Source of the DNA: Acidobacteriota bacterium
Lineage (GTDB): Bacteria; Acidobacteriota; Terriglobia; Terriglobales; Acidobacteriaceae
Reading direction: 5' to 3'
NCBI GenBank assembly: GCA_021781495.1
Contig: JAJXWS010000027.1
Span: forward strand, 1-39,212
Length of the DNA stretch: 39,212 nt
Made by a program: the position numbers and the translations under genes. This document shows positions 7,307 to 15,536 of this stretch, piece after piece; position 1 is the stretch's first letter, and every line of letters starts with the position of its first letter. Below the pieces are notes generated by a model that was not told the origin of the DNA, did no database searches, and saw only the letters and a program-made list of their open reading frames with translations.

Positions 7307-8758
7307 ATGAGTTCTTCCCGTACCATTACGCTTTTTGCGCAGCAGACACAGCCGACCCAAAAGCCAACTTCGTTTCTTGTATCTATATTGGTACATGGTG
7401 CGGTCGTGGCTTTGGTATCCCTTGGGTTCCTGTATGCACCGCGCATCGAATACCGCCCGAGCCGGCACTACACGCTGGATCGCGTCGATTTGGACAGCCC
7501 GGAGTTTCATCCTAGATTGTCGGGCGGAAGCAGTAACTTGTATCCGGTGACGAAGAACGCCGCACAAGCCAGCAATGCATCCGGAACAGCTTCCGCGTTG
7601 CCCTCAAGCAAGTTGCTCTCCAGACAGAAAGTCGATCAGACGCTGATCCAGCCGCAGGTCAAGCAGGAGCAACCGGTCATCAAGTCCCTTCCGGTGCCCG
7701 CCATGCTGCTTTGGACGCCCCCGGCAATTCGCGTAAGGACCGCCACACCGCCCCCGCCGCATCCTGCCAATACGGCCGACATCAAGCCCACGGTGGAGCC
7801 GCCCAACGTTGAAACAAGGCTTGCCGATGTGGCCATTTCGTCCACCACATTCAAAACACGGGTTACGCTGATAAAGCCAAGCACAACCACCCCTGTTGTC
7901 ACGCACGGGCCAGAGACGGCGCTGAGCATCCCGGAGACCTCGTCAGCGTCGGCAACCCAAATGCAATCCGCCGCTGTTCTTTCCATCTCCGATGTTCAGT
8001 TGTCGCATGGCACAGCGATGCTGCCGGCAGTGAACCAGGTGGCGCCGGGCGACGCGGCGCAAAGCTCACAGGCCGGCGGCAAGAGCCGGAACGGCCAGGG
8101 TATGGGGCAGGGACAGGGTGGAAATGATCCCTCGGGCCAGGAAGCCTCTGCCAAAGGCAACGGATCTCAGGGCAGTAGCGGCAAAGGGAAGGGCGCTGCC
8201 GGCCAGTCGGGCAGTGGCGCAGGTGCTGGCACCGGGGCAGGCTCCAACAAAGGCAACGGACAGGGCGATGGGCCGGAGGATGGCCGTACCTACTCCAAGA
8301 TCAACCTCCCCCAAAACGGCCAGTTCAGCGTAGTCGTAGTCGGTTCGGATTTACAGGACGAGTACCCGGAGACCACAAATGTGTGGAAGGGGCGGCTCGC
8401 CTACTCCGTCTACCTGCACGTTGGAATGGCAAAGACGTGGATTTTGCAGTACTCGCAGCCTCGCAACGCGGATGCTGCCGCGGCGGGCTACGTAAGCAAG
8501 ATTGAGGCGCCGTGGCCCTATTACATCGTCCGGCCTAATTTGAACGACGACGATGTGAATGCCGATGCTCTGATGGTCCACGGCTTTGTCAACGAAACCG
8601 GGCATCTCGAATCGCTGTCGGTCGTTTTTCCGCCTGACTTTACTCAAAAGCAGTTTGTTCTGGATGCGCTGCGACAGTGGCAATTCCGGCCCGCGAGCCA
8701 GATCGGCAAACCGGCCAGGGTGGAAGTTCTACTCATCATCCCCGAAGACGGCAAGTAA
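7307..8758 (+). CDS. TonB-like energy-transducer protein with TonB C-terminal domain
   Basis: 483 residues from the ATG at 7307. A single membrane anchor lies at about 22-44 (TSFLVSILVHGAVVALVSLGFLYA). A long Pro/Thr-rich periplasmic linker follows, then a very Gly/Ser/Gln-rich stretch of about 70 residues (DNA 8070-8290). The C-terminus resembles a TonB C-terminal domain (DALRQWQFRPASQIGKPARVEVLLIIP). TonB proteins carry inner-membrane energy to outer-membrane partners; no ExbB/ExbD or TonB-dependent receptor is encoded here. An in-frame start at 7145 would add 54 residues of arginine- and glycine-rich sequence ahead of the anchor, which is unlikely; AGGAGG lies about 13 bases before the chosen ATG. 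It is the only plus-strand gene inside the Tad locus and might serve pilus-linked envelope function, but that is conjecture. Confidence 0.8.
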   Translation: MSSSRTITLFAQQTQPTQKPTSFLVSILVHGAVVALVSLGFLYAPRIEYRPSRHYTLDRVDLDSPEFHPRLSGGSSNLYPVTKNAAQASNASGTASALPSSKLLSRQKVDQTLIQPQVKQEQPVIKSLPVPAMLLWTPPAIRVRTATPPPPHPANTADIKPTVEPPNVETRLADVAISSTTFKTRVTLIKPSTTTPVVTHGPETALSIPETSSASATQMQSAAVLSISDVQLSHGTAMLPAVNQVAPGDAAQSSQAGGKSRNGQGMGQGQGGNDPSGQEASAKGNGSQGSSGKGKGAAGQSGSGAGAGTGAGSNKGNGQGDGPEDGRTYSKINLPQNGQFSVVVVGSDLQDEYPETTNVWKGRLAYSVYLHVGMAKTWILQYSQPRNADAAAAGYVSKIEAPWPYYIVRPNLNDDDVNADALMVHGFVNETGHLESLSVVFPPDFTQKQFVLDALRQWQFRPASQIGKPARVEVLLIIPEDGK

Positions 8759-8762
8759 GTAT

Positions 8763-8824
8763 CCACCGGCAAAGCCGGTGGCTTTACGGTTGCTGGCCCC
8801 TCAAAGGGGCCTGACCGCAACCGT
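8763..8824. repeat. Pair of REP-like hairpins after the TonB-like gene
   Basis: First hairpin: CCACCGGC (8763-8770), AAA loop, GCCGGTGG (8774-8781). Second: ACGGTTGC (8786-8793) pairs with GCAACCGT (8817-8824), enclosing GGCCCC/GGGGCC (8795-8800 and 8806-8811) around a five-base loop. They begin four bases after the stop and lie between convergent genes, so they could act as a bidirectional terminator. Two different strong hairpins side by side also resemble a repetitive extragenic element. Confidence 0.55.
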
Positions 8825-8936
8825 CCGAAGCAAAAGCAAGAACAAAAGCAAAAGCCTCGTACCGCTGCCTTCACTGCCACGGCACAGGCAATTTCAGAGA
8901 GAACATACTCCCGGAATTCTCAAAGTTCTACTGCCA

Positions 8937-8953
8937 CCCCGCCAGAGGCGGGG
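8937..8953. repeat. Third short GC hairpin in the convergent region
   Basis: CCCCGCC (8937-8943), AGA loop, GGCGGGG (8947-8953). Together with the pair at 8763-8824 it makes three compact hairpins within 190 bases between converging genes. The intervening stretch 8825-8860 is purine-rich with repeated AAAGCAA-like units. It might help terminate the PilZ-protein transcript arriving from the right. Confidence 0.4.
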
Positions 8954-9051
8954 GATCTCCCACTTCGTATTAGCGCCTTTACCGCTCGCCGAACACCGCG
9001 AACCGACTGGAAGAGATCAGTAAGAGAAGCATCATCCCCGAAACTTGGCAT

Positions 9052-10065
9052 TTAGCGCCGGGATCTGTGATCACCCTCTGCTCCGTTGAGATTGAGGCTC
9101 AGGATAAAGGCGTCCAGCGACTTCTTGTCAGCGCCGTACTCTGCCAGATCTTTGCCGTGCCGTCCCTCCCCCAACCGGGAATGAAGGAACGATAACCCTA
9201 CGCCGTCGTCGTCCCAGCGCACAACCTTGGAGTGCACTGCAATCGTATCGCCGGGATCTTCGCCGGACGTATCCACCCGCTGCAGGGTCATCTGAATCAA
9301 GGTGCCGGGAAACCATCGCTCCTCCGTAAGAAGAAAGAGGCCGTAGGAGCTGATGTTCCCAATGTGGAATGCCTGTGGCGCACCGCCCGTCCAATAGTAA
9401 GCCACAAGGCCAGGCAGCGGATGCCTGCGTGAGCGACGCCGGTCGCTCGAAAGCCAGCGGAAGAACTTGCCAAAAACGGAGACCTTCCGCCCCTCATCTT
9501 CCGCCTCCTCTTCCGCGCGCTCGCGCTCATCCAAACGCTCAAGGGCGCGCTTCATTTGCTGCGATCGAGCAGCTGAAGTGGCTGTACCGGAGCCTTCTGT
9601 TTCATTCGCCATGCCGGCGCCAGAAATAGGCTGTTTGGTCGCAGAAAGTGGTACGGTGGAACCCACATTTTGCGCGAGGGGCCTGAAATGCTTTCCCATC
9701 TCCTCGGCCACGCAGATCACCAGCTGATCGCCTATCTGCGTTTGTGAGGAATAGATGGTGTGAGGAGGCAGCGCCAAAGCGCTGGCCGCCTCCCAGTCGA
9801 CAGGATCGGTCTTGGTGACCGGAAAGGACTCGACTTGCTGCAGGATTCGGTGATCCTTATCCAGGAATAAAAGATCAAAGGCGGCTTGATCGTCCCCTTC
9901 CGGACTTCCATGTACGGTAGTCATCCAGAGACCCGCCCCGGCAGCGACATGTGGCGCCTGAACCAGAGCGGTCTTCCCATCTCCCGGCGTCTCGGCCTGT
10001 GTCACCCCGAGGCTCAGGAAGCTCTCTCGTGTCTGGTTGTAAACACAGTACTTTTGTGTTCCCAT
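9052..10065 (-). CDS. DUF192-like / PilZ fusion protein, probable c-di-GMP effector of the Tad locus
   Basis: A 337-residue protein without signal peptide or membrane segment. Residues 5-120 align by eye with the DUF192 protein at 3651-4100: YCVYNQTRESFL, GAGLWMTT, AFDLLFLDKDHRI and YSSQTQIGDQL match its NQTRDTCL, GGLWIV, PIDLVYLDRAYRV and QSRTQPGDRL. The usual H-S/T-F-G-M motif is missing, so this copy looks degenerate. A low-complexity linker and a highly charged helix (about 168-195) lead to a PilZ domain at about 208-305. That domain has RxxxR at 210-214, NISSYG (the N/DxSxxG motif) at 237-242 and VRWDDDGVGLSFL, the residues that bind cyclic di-GMP. It lies in the same direction as the tad ATPase block, 313 bases beyond the microprotein gene. 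The start is ATG with only a weak binding site. Confidence 0.85.
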   Translation of the reverse strand: MGTQKYCVYNQTRESFLSLGVTQAETPGDGKTALVQAPHVAAGAGLWMTTVHGSPEGDDQAAFDLLFLDKDHRILQQVESFPVTKTDPVDWEAASALALPPHTIYSSQTQIGDQLVICVAEEMGKHFRPLAQNVGSTVPLSATKQPISGAGMANETEGSGTATSAARSQQMKRALERLDERERAEEEAEDEGRKVSVFGKFFRWLSSDRRRSRRHPLPGLVAYYWTGGAPQAFHIGNISSYGLFLLTEERWFPGTLIQMTLQRVDTSGEDPGDTIAVHSKVVRWDDDGVGLSFLHSRLGEGRHGKDLAEYGADKKSLDAFILSLNLNGAEGDHRSRR

Positions 10066-10378
10066 GCGAATTCACCACGCTGCAGGTGCCTGTCTAAGAG
10101 ATGAAAACGAAAAAGGCAACAGACTTCATTTGAACCTGTGAGTTTCCGGAAAATGAACTGCCATTATGCAGGGGAAATTGATTCCTTGGAACTACCAGCA
10201 AAAGCAAACTGGAACCGTCTTCTGGGGGGGGGAAGATCATGGTCCGGTAAGACACAGTCGCGACATCACTGGAATATACAACTTTTCGCGCCAGAATTGG
10301 CGGATTCGCTGATCTGAGGGGAGGCGCGAGGGTGTCGACGCAACCTGCGCGCCGCCGCCCCTACAAGATGTAAGCTCG
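10066..10378. other. Intergenic region between the microprotein and DUF192-PilZ genes
   Basis: 313 bases with no further gene. A run of nine G (10224-10232, C on the coding strand) lies about 160 bases upstream of the DUF192-PilZ start. A small inverted repeat CGCCA-GAAT-TGGCG occurs near 10290-10305. A promoter for the PilZ gene is expected here but cannot be named. Confidence 0.45.
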
Positions 10379-10474
10379 CTACTTGACCCGCGTACGACGG
10401 CGCTGAATCAATATGACCAGCACGATGACAAAGAGCACGCCGGCGACAACCCGGATAATCGTGACACCATCCAT
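10379..10474 (-). CDS. 31-residue single-pass membrane microprotein at the end of the tad block
   Basis: The frame reads MDGVTIIRVVAGVLFVIVLV, continues ILIQ and ends RRRTRVK before TAG. This gives one hydrophobic helix with a short N-terminus and a strongly basic C-terminus expected to stay in the cytoplasm (positive-inside rule). A good ribosome binding site (AAGGAAGGGAG, seven bases before the ATG) supports real translation, and the start lies only 21 bases beyond the tadC stop, so it should be cotranscribed with tadA, tadB and tadC. I do not recognise a named family. Its position beside the inner-membrane platform proteins suggests an assembly or stability factor for TadB/TadC, but that is inference. 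It is short enough to be missed by standard gene callers. Confidence 0.7.
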   Translation of the reverse strand: MDGVTIIRVVAGVLFVIVLVILIQRRRTRVK

Positions 10475-10495
10475 GTCAAGTCTCCCTTCCTTCAA

Positions 10496-11407
10496 TCAAT
10501 GATTGAAAAACTTCTTAAACGCTTCCGACATTGAAATCAGCGCCGGACCGAGTGTAACCAGAAACAACGAGGGGAAAATGAACAACACAAGCGGAAAGAT
10601 GAGCTTAACAGACAACTTTGCCGCTTTCTCCTCGATTTGCTGAACGCGTTGCGTCCTCAGCGTATCGGAGTGAACACGCAATGTCTTGCCTATGCTTGTG
10701 CCAAATTGCTCCGCCTGAACCAGCATGGATACTAAGTTACGAATCACATCGACATCCGTGCGCTCAGCGAGCTGTTTCCAGGCTTCCGACCGAGGCTTGC
10801 CAGCACGCTGCTCCAATGCCACAATGCCTAATTCATCGCTCAGTGCGGGCTGCGCTTTGTGCAGTTCCTGCGCGGTTCGCGCGGTTGCTTGATCGAGGCT
10901 CAAGCCAGCCTCAATACAGATGATCAACATATCCAGCACGTCTGGCAGGCCGCGACGGAGGCTGGCCTGACGGTTTGAGATCTGCCGGCCCAGCCAAAAG
11001 TCCGGAGCAAGAAAACCGACGCCAAGCGCAGCCGCATACATGAAGAATGGGCTGGCCTGTGCAATGCCGGTTGCGAAGAAGATCAGAGCCAGAGCGACGG
11101 GAGCCAGAACCTTGGCGCCGTAGAACAGCTTCACAGCCGAGTCCTTGCGGTATCCGGCACGAATAAGCCGCTGCTGGACTACCGAGACCTCAGCCTGGCT
11201 TCTGGGCAAAACACGCTCAAACTGCTCGACGACCCCACCCAGCATACTGCGCGTCTCTTCAAGCGCCGAGGCAAGGCTCTTCTGCTTTGCCTTCGGGTAA
11301 AGAACAGACGAGATGCGGTCCTGAATCGTGTCGCGATAGAAAAGAAGCAATCCGCCCGTCGCAAGGAGCAGGAAGATCACGGTAAAGGCCAGAACTGCGA
11401 ATCCCAT
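10496..11407 (-). CDS. tadC: Tad pilus inner-membrane platform protein TadC
   Basis: A 303-residue type II secretion F-domain protein. An N-terminal membrane segment (about residues 3-24) is followed by a linker with basic residues and a central pair of segments (about 100-145). The cytoplasmic F-domain carries RRGLPDVLDMLIICIEAGLSLDQATARTAQEL and VQAEQFGTSIGKTLRVHSDTLR. A C-terminal membrane helix lies near 268-290. TadC pairs with TadB to form the platform on which the TadA ATPase acts. AAGGAGG lies four bases before the ATG, and nine bases separate it from the tadB stop, so it is in the tadZABC operon. Confidence 0.95.
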   Translation of the reverse strand: MGFAVLAFTVIFLLLATGGLLLFYRDTIQDRISSVLYPKAKQKSLASALEETRSMLGGVVEQFERVLPRSQAEVSVVQQRLIRAGYRKDSAVKLFYGAKVLAPVALALIFFATGIAQASPFFMYAAALGVGFLAPDFWLGRQISNRQASLRRGLPDVLDMLIICIEAGLSLDQATARTAQELHKAQPALSDELGIVALEQRAGKPRSEAWKQLAERTDVDVIRNLVSMLVQAEQFGTSIGKTLRVHSDTLRTQRVQQIEEKAAKLSVKLIFPLVLFIFPSLFLVTLGPALISMSEAFKKFFNH

Positions 11408-11416
11408 GGATCCTCC

Positions 11417-12388
11417 TTACACGTCCATATTGACAATCTTCCGAATCACAAGGCCGCCAATCACAATCATTATGCCAGCAGCATAAAGCAGTTTGATCCC
11501 AATTTCCTTCGTCCAGAGAAGGCTCATCATCTTGGGATTGACCATATAGAGAAGCATTCCCAAAACGACCGGAAGCAGGGTGAGGACCCAGCCGGTCAGG
11601 CGACCCTGCGCCGTATGCGTGAGAATCTGGCGTTTCAGGCGAAATCGCTCGCGTATCACAGTGGCTGTCTTTTCCAGAACCTCCGCCAGATTACCGCCGC
11701 TCTCGCGCTGAATCAGGATAGCAGTGGCAACAATTCGGATGTCCTGCAACGGCACACGGGTGGTCATATTATCCAGTGCAGATTTGAGTTCTAGACCGTA
11801 GTTCTGCTCATCAAATGTGATTCTGAACTCGCCGCCCACCGGTTCCGAGCACTCGCGCGCCACCAGTCCCATGGCTGCGTTCAGGCTATGGCCCACACGT
11901 AGCGCACTGACAATTAGATCCAGCGCTTCCGGCAGGCCCTGCTCAAACCTGCCAAGCCGCTGACTGCGCTTCTGCATGACATAGCCGAATGGGAGAAATC
12001 CCAGGGCGAGCCCGACAAGCAGCCCGAACAGAACCGCGCCAGTCCGCAGATAGACCAGATACGCCGGAATGAAAAAGAACGCTGCGCTCATCAGCAACAA
12101 CCCGCCAACTGTCCACTTAAGGCCGGCCTGGTAAAGCAAGCGGCGCAATCGCGGAGCCAGTTCAAGCTTGACGAGCCAGCGATCCAGCGCAGGGATGGCG
12201 CTCATCAGTTCCGCCTTGCGAACGTCTACGATGAGGTCACTCATCTCCGGCTTGCCTACCGCCAGGGCAGAGTCGAGCCGGGCCAGCACCTGCTTCGCCT
12301 GGCTGTTGCTGGCGGATCCTGTAACCACCAGCAACACGGCGACGACGCCAAATACGGTCAGAAACACGAGCGCGATGATCAGTAACAT
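11417..12388 (-). CDS. tadB: Tad pilus inner-membrane platform protein TadB
   Basis: A 323-residue F-domain membrane protein. An N-terminal helix (LLIIALVFLTVFGVVAVLLVV) precedes a cytoplasmic stretch and two central membrane segments. The F-domain contains FEQGLPEALDLIVSALRVGHSLNAAMGLVA and LIQRESGGNLAEVLEKTATVIRERFRLKRQI. Two closing membrane segments follow. The order and motif spacing distinguish it from TadC, which follows immediately. GGAAGGG lies upstream of the ATG at good spacing, and there are 11 bases between the tadA stop and this start. It forms the inner-membrane platform for Flp pilus assembly. Confidence 0.95.
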   Translation of the reverse strand: MLLIIALVFLTVFGVVAVLLVVTGSASNSQAKQVLARLDSALAVGKPEMSDLIVDVRKAELMSAIPALDRWLVKLELAPRLRRLLYQAGLKWTVGGLLLMSAAFFFIPAYLVYLRTGAVLFGLLVGLALGFLPFGYVMQKRSQRLGRFEQGLPEALDLIVSALRVGHSLNAAMGLVARECSEPVGGEFRITFDEQNYGLELKSALDNMTTRVPLQDIRIVATAILIQRESGGNLAEVLEKTATVIRERFRLKRQILTHTAQGRLTGWVLTLLPVVLGMLLYMVNPKMMSLLWTKEIGIKLLYAAGIMIVIGGLVIRKIVNMDV

Positions 12389-12399
12389 GCCGACCCTTC

Positions 12400-13671
12400 C
12401 TAGTTGACTTCCGTTGCGCGTTCAAACATCGTCGGCGGAAGGAAGATACCCGAGGTACGGAGCTGATCGAGGAAGCGGGGACGAATGTGGCTTGGCTGGA
12501 AGACGCCCTGCACTTTGCCGTTCGGACCGATCCCCTTCTTGTTGAAGGTAAAGATTTCCTGCATGCTGATCACATTCTCTTCCATGCCGGTAATCTCGTG
12601 GATGCTCACGACCTTGCGGGTACCGTCACTGAGGCGTGTGCACTGCACAACAATGGTAAGGGCTGAGGCAATCTGCTGCCGGACGGTACGCTCGGGCATA
12701 TTCAGGTTGCTCATGGCCACCATGGACTCAAGACGTGTGAGGGCGTCGCGGGCCGTATTGGCATGGACGGTGGTCATGGACCCTTCGTGACCGGTGTTCA
12801 TGGCTTGGAGCATATCAAAGGCCTCCTCGCCACGGACCTCACCGATGATAATGCGGTCCGGACGCATACGAAGGCTGTTAATGAGCAACTGCCGCTGCCG
12901 GATGGCGCCCTGCCCTTCCACGTTCGGAGGACGGGTTTCCAGGCGAACAATATTCTCCTGCGCCAACTGCAGTTCCGCCGCATCCTCGATGGTAATCACG
13001 CGCTCGTTTTGCGGAATGTACTGCGACAGAATGTTCAGGAACGTCGTCTTGCCGGCGCCGGTTCCACCCGAGATCAGGATGCTCAGGCGGGCGCGCACAG
13101 CCGCCGCCAGCAACTCCATCATCTCCGCCGAAATGCTCTTAAGCTGCACCAGCTGATTGGCCGCCAGCGGTCCGGTTCCAAAACGCCGGATCGAAAGCGA
13201 CGGACCGTCGAGCGCCAAGGGAGGAATGATCGCATTCACACGGGAGCCGTCCGGCAATCGGGCATCCACCATCGGAGAAGACTCATCCACGCGGCGGCCC
13301 ACACGAGAGACGATGCGGTCGATAATCTGCAGTAAATGACGATCGTCGCGGAACGAGACGTCAGCCCGCTGCAACAGTCCACCACGCTCAATAAAAACGT
13401 GGTCCTTGTCGTTCACCAGGATATCGGAGATCTTCTTGTCCTTGAGAAGGGGCTCAAGAGGGCCCAGGCCAAAGACTTCATCCAGAAGATCCGTCTGAAT
13501 CTTCTCCTGCTCTTCAAAGCTCAGCGGCACTCTTCGGTCACTGATAATCTCGCTGATAATGCTGGATACCGCCTGTCGCGCCTGGCTTGAATTGATACGC
13601 GACAGCTTTTCCAAGTCCAGCTTGGAGAGCAGGGTCCGGTGTACTTCCGCTTTGAAATTATCTAGATTCAT
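12400..13671 (-). CDS. cpaF: Tad pilus assembly ATPase TadA/CpaF
   Basis: A 423-residue secretion ATPase of the TadA/VirB11-like class. The N-terminal domain ends in [19 protein letters not shown], typical of CpaF. The ATPase core has Walker A GGTGAGKT at about 202-209, the Asp-box [11 protein letters not shown], Walker B region [16 protein letters not shown] and the His-box [18 protein letters not shown]. It powers pilin extraction and polymerisation on TadB/TadC at the inner membrane. I use the ATG at 13671; an in-frame TTG at 13686 would add five residues (MSVEP), and neither start has a strong binding site. The gene lies 54 bases after the tadZ stop and 11 bases before tadB. Confidence 0.95.
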   Translation of the reverse strand: MNLDNFKAEVHRTLLSKLDLEKLSRINSSQARQAVSSIISEIISDRRVPLSFEEQEKIQTDLLDEVFGLGPLEPLLKDKKISDILVNDKDHVFIERGGLLQRADVSFRDDRHLLQIIDRIVSRVGRRVDESSPMVDARLPDGSRVNAIIPPLALDGPSLSIRRFGTGPLAANQLVQLKSISAEMMELLAAAVRARLSILISGGTGAGKTTFLNILSQYIPQNERVITIEDAAELQLAQENIVRLETRPPNVEGQGAIRQRQLLINSLRMRPDRIIIGEVRGEEAFDMLQAMNTGHEGSMTTVHANTARDALTRLESMVAMSNLNMPERTVRQQIASALTIVVQCTRLSDGTRKVVSIHEITGMEENVISMQEIFTFNKKGIGPNGKVQGVFQPSHIRPRFLDQLRTSGIFLPPTMFERATEVN

Positions 13672-13725
13672 CGGTTCCACGCTCAAACGATCCGAAAATC
13701 GCCGGTTCTACATCTTGGGGGATGG

Positions 13726-14922
13726 TTACTTGAAAAGGCTGAATCCCTTCTTCTTCTCCTGCTTCGAAGGCATGCCGCAGGCGGACCTTGCCATCTGCTG
13801 GATGATCTTTCCAATCGTCGAATCCTCTGAAGCCAGCGGCACCGCTTCATTTTGCATTCTGCGGACCGTCGCGTAATCGCTGGGAATCTTCCATTGAATC
13901 GGACGGGACAGCGCCTTTTCAATATGCCCCTCATCGACGCCGAGTGACCGCGGCATATATCGATTCAGGACAAGCTCCAGTTTGGGCTCTTCTGCTTTAA
14001 AAAACTCTGTAATGAGCCGGTGAGTGTTTCGCAGTTCGGGGATACCTGCCTGCATTACAACATAGAATGCCTCAGCCTGCTTAAACCAATCTGCGTCTGT
14101 GAGGTCAAATCGGGAACCTGCATCGACAACAACAAACTCGAAGTCTCGCCGGGCAACGGCCAGCAGCTTGCCGATTGCTTCATTCGAGGCCGGCACATTG
14201 GGAAAGCGCCCGGGGGCGCCCAGAATGGACAGGCCCGAAGCATGCTTGGTGAGGAGCTTGGAGAAGAAGTTGGAGTCCAGACGATCCACGTTGAGCAGCG
14301 CATCCGCTGCGGAAAACTGCGGCGTCATCCCCAGGCTGAGGGCAGCATCGCCCAGCGGTAGGTCCAGATCGATCAGGACGGTATTCCGCATGCAGTCCTG
14401 GGCCAGCGCCACGGCAAAGTTGCAGGCAACCGTGGTAACGCCGACTCCGCCTTTACCGCCCAGAAATACGAACAGCTTGCCGCCGGTCTCCTTGGCGCCT
14501 CCGGGGACCTGGCGTCGCGAAGAAGCACGGCCAAGCGCGTCCGACAGGGCACCCACGTCGATTGGATCTGCCAGAAATTCACGCGCCCCTGCGCGCATGG
14601 CGCGAACCATCAGGTTGGGATCGACGCGGGTGGAGTAGACCATCACCGTGGCGGTATTGGCTGCGGCCAGCCGCTCCACCAGCTCCAGGGCATACTCCGG
14701 GCTGGCCTCCAGATCAATAATGATGGCGTCGAAGTCGTGCTCCAGCAGCCGCGATGCATCCTTGAGCTCTGCCGGATAAGCAGAATACTCCCGTACTGTT
14801 GCGGCACGCGACATGGCAAGAGCATTGGCCAGATTTCTGCGGCGCTGTTCGTGGGGACCAATCAGGGCAACGGACAAGACGTTGCTGCCGAATGCATCGG
14901 AATCGTTCACATGCGTTTCCAT
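13726..14922 (-). CDS. cpaE: Tad pilus localisation ATPase TadZ/CpaE
   Basis: 398 residues. A receiver-like domain at about 15-135 keeps an acidic residue at the usual phosphoacceptor strand (AIIIDLEAS, Asp70). A MinD/ParA-like ATPase follows, with the deviant P-loop LGGKGGVGVTT at about 154-164. The lysine normally preceding the T/S pair is replaced by Val, as is common in CpaE/TadZ proteins, while the signature Lys of KGG is kept. LIDLDLPLGDAALSLG and FVVVDAGSRFDLTD complete the fold. TadZ proteins place the Tad machinery in the cell, often at a pole. It lies between the prepilin peptidase gene (98-base gap) and cpaF. Whether the receiver domain is phosphorylated cannot be told; no kinase is nearby. 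Confidence 0.93.
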   Translation of the reverse strand: METHVNDSDAFGSNVLSVALIGPHEQRRRNLANALAMSRAATVREYSAYPAELKDASRLLEHDFDAIIIDLEASPEYALELVERLAAANTATVMVYSTRVDPNLMVRAMRAGAREFLADPIDVGALSDALGRASSRRQVPGGAKETGGKLFVFLGGKGGVGVTTVACNFAVALAQDCMRNTVLIDLDLPLGDAALSLGMTPQFSAADALLNVDRLDSNFFSKLLTKHASGLSILGAPGRFPNVPASNEAIGKLLAVARRDFEFVVVDAGSRFDLTDADWFKQAEAFYVVMQAGIPELRNTHRLITEFFKAEEPKLELVLNRYMPRSLGVDEGHIEKALSRPIQWKIPSDYATVRRMQNEAVPLASEDSTIGKIIQQMARSACGMPSKQEKKKGFSLFK

Positions 14923-15020
14923 CAGAAGATCAAATCTCCGATTTTCTTACGTTTGAGCCGTCTGCTTTGTTGTTTTTCCGTGTATCGACAGCTTACTTTA
15001 CATGCCCCGCTCGCCCATTC

Positions 15021-15536
15021 TCAATGAGAAAAGAAAGAAAGCAATGTTCCAATGGCGATTGCTGGCGCATACGGCATCTTACGCGTTTTGGGATTGGACA
15101 GCACCAGCTCAGGATGAGGAAGCTGTCCTCGCTTCCTCCATCCCAGCACGAGATCGCCCGCACCCGTGAACAGCTCCCCCAGAAATCCCCCGAAAGCTGC
15201 CCAGCAGATGGCCATAATGCCCCCCACCATACCCGCAATCACAATGGCAAGCAACAACTGCGACGGGCCTACCCAGGCCCCAATTGCAGCAACGAGCTTC
15301 ACATCCCCCATGCCCATGCCGCCCATCCAGAACAAGAAGCCGTAAATCACGGCTCCCAAGCCCATGCCTAGAAAGCTTTGCCCGAGACCGTGCCATCCGT
15401 GCATCCAGCCCGAAACCACGATTCCAGCGAACAGAAACGGAAAAACCAGCCAGTTGGGAATACGCCGACTGCGCAAATCGGTATAGGTAGCCACCGCGAG
15501 TACAACCACAGTTGGCCACCAGGCTATCGAATGCAA
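15021..15536 (-). CDS. cpaA: Prepilin peptidase, A24 family (TadV/CpaA)
   Basis: A 171-residue polytopic aspartyl protease that cleaves the Flp prepilin leader. The catalytic aspartates sit in ATYTDLRSRRIPN (Asp20) and MGGMGMGDVKLV (Asp78), the GxGD motif. About five membrane helices are visible. Like other TadV/CpaA proteins it lacks the N-terminal methyltransferase domain of PilD, explaining the short length. The start is TTG at 15536: AGGAGGAGG stands six bases upstream and no ATG or GTG is as well placed. It is the first gene of the minus-strand tad block. A substrate is encoded at 2841-3035. Confidence 0.92.
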   Translation of the reverse strand: MHSIAWWPTVVVLAVATYTDLRSRRIPNWLVFPFLFAGIVVSGWMHGWHGLGQSFLGMGLGAVIYGFLFWMGGMGMGDVKLVAAIGAWVGPSQLLLAIVIAGMVGGIMAICWAAFGGFLGELFTGAGDLVLGWRKRGQLPHPELVLSNPKTRKMPYAPAIAIGTLLSFFSH

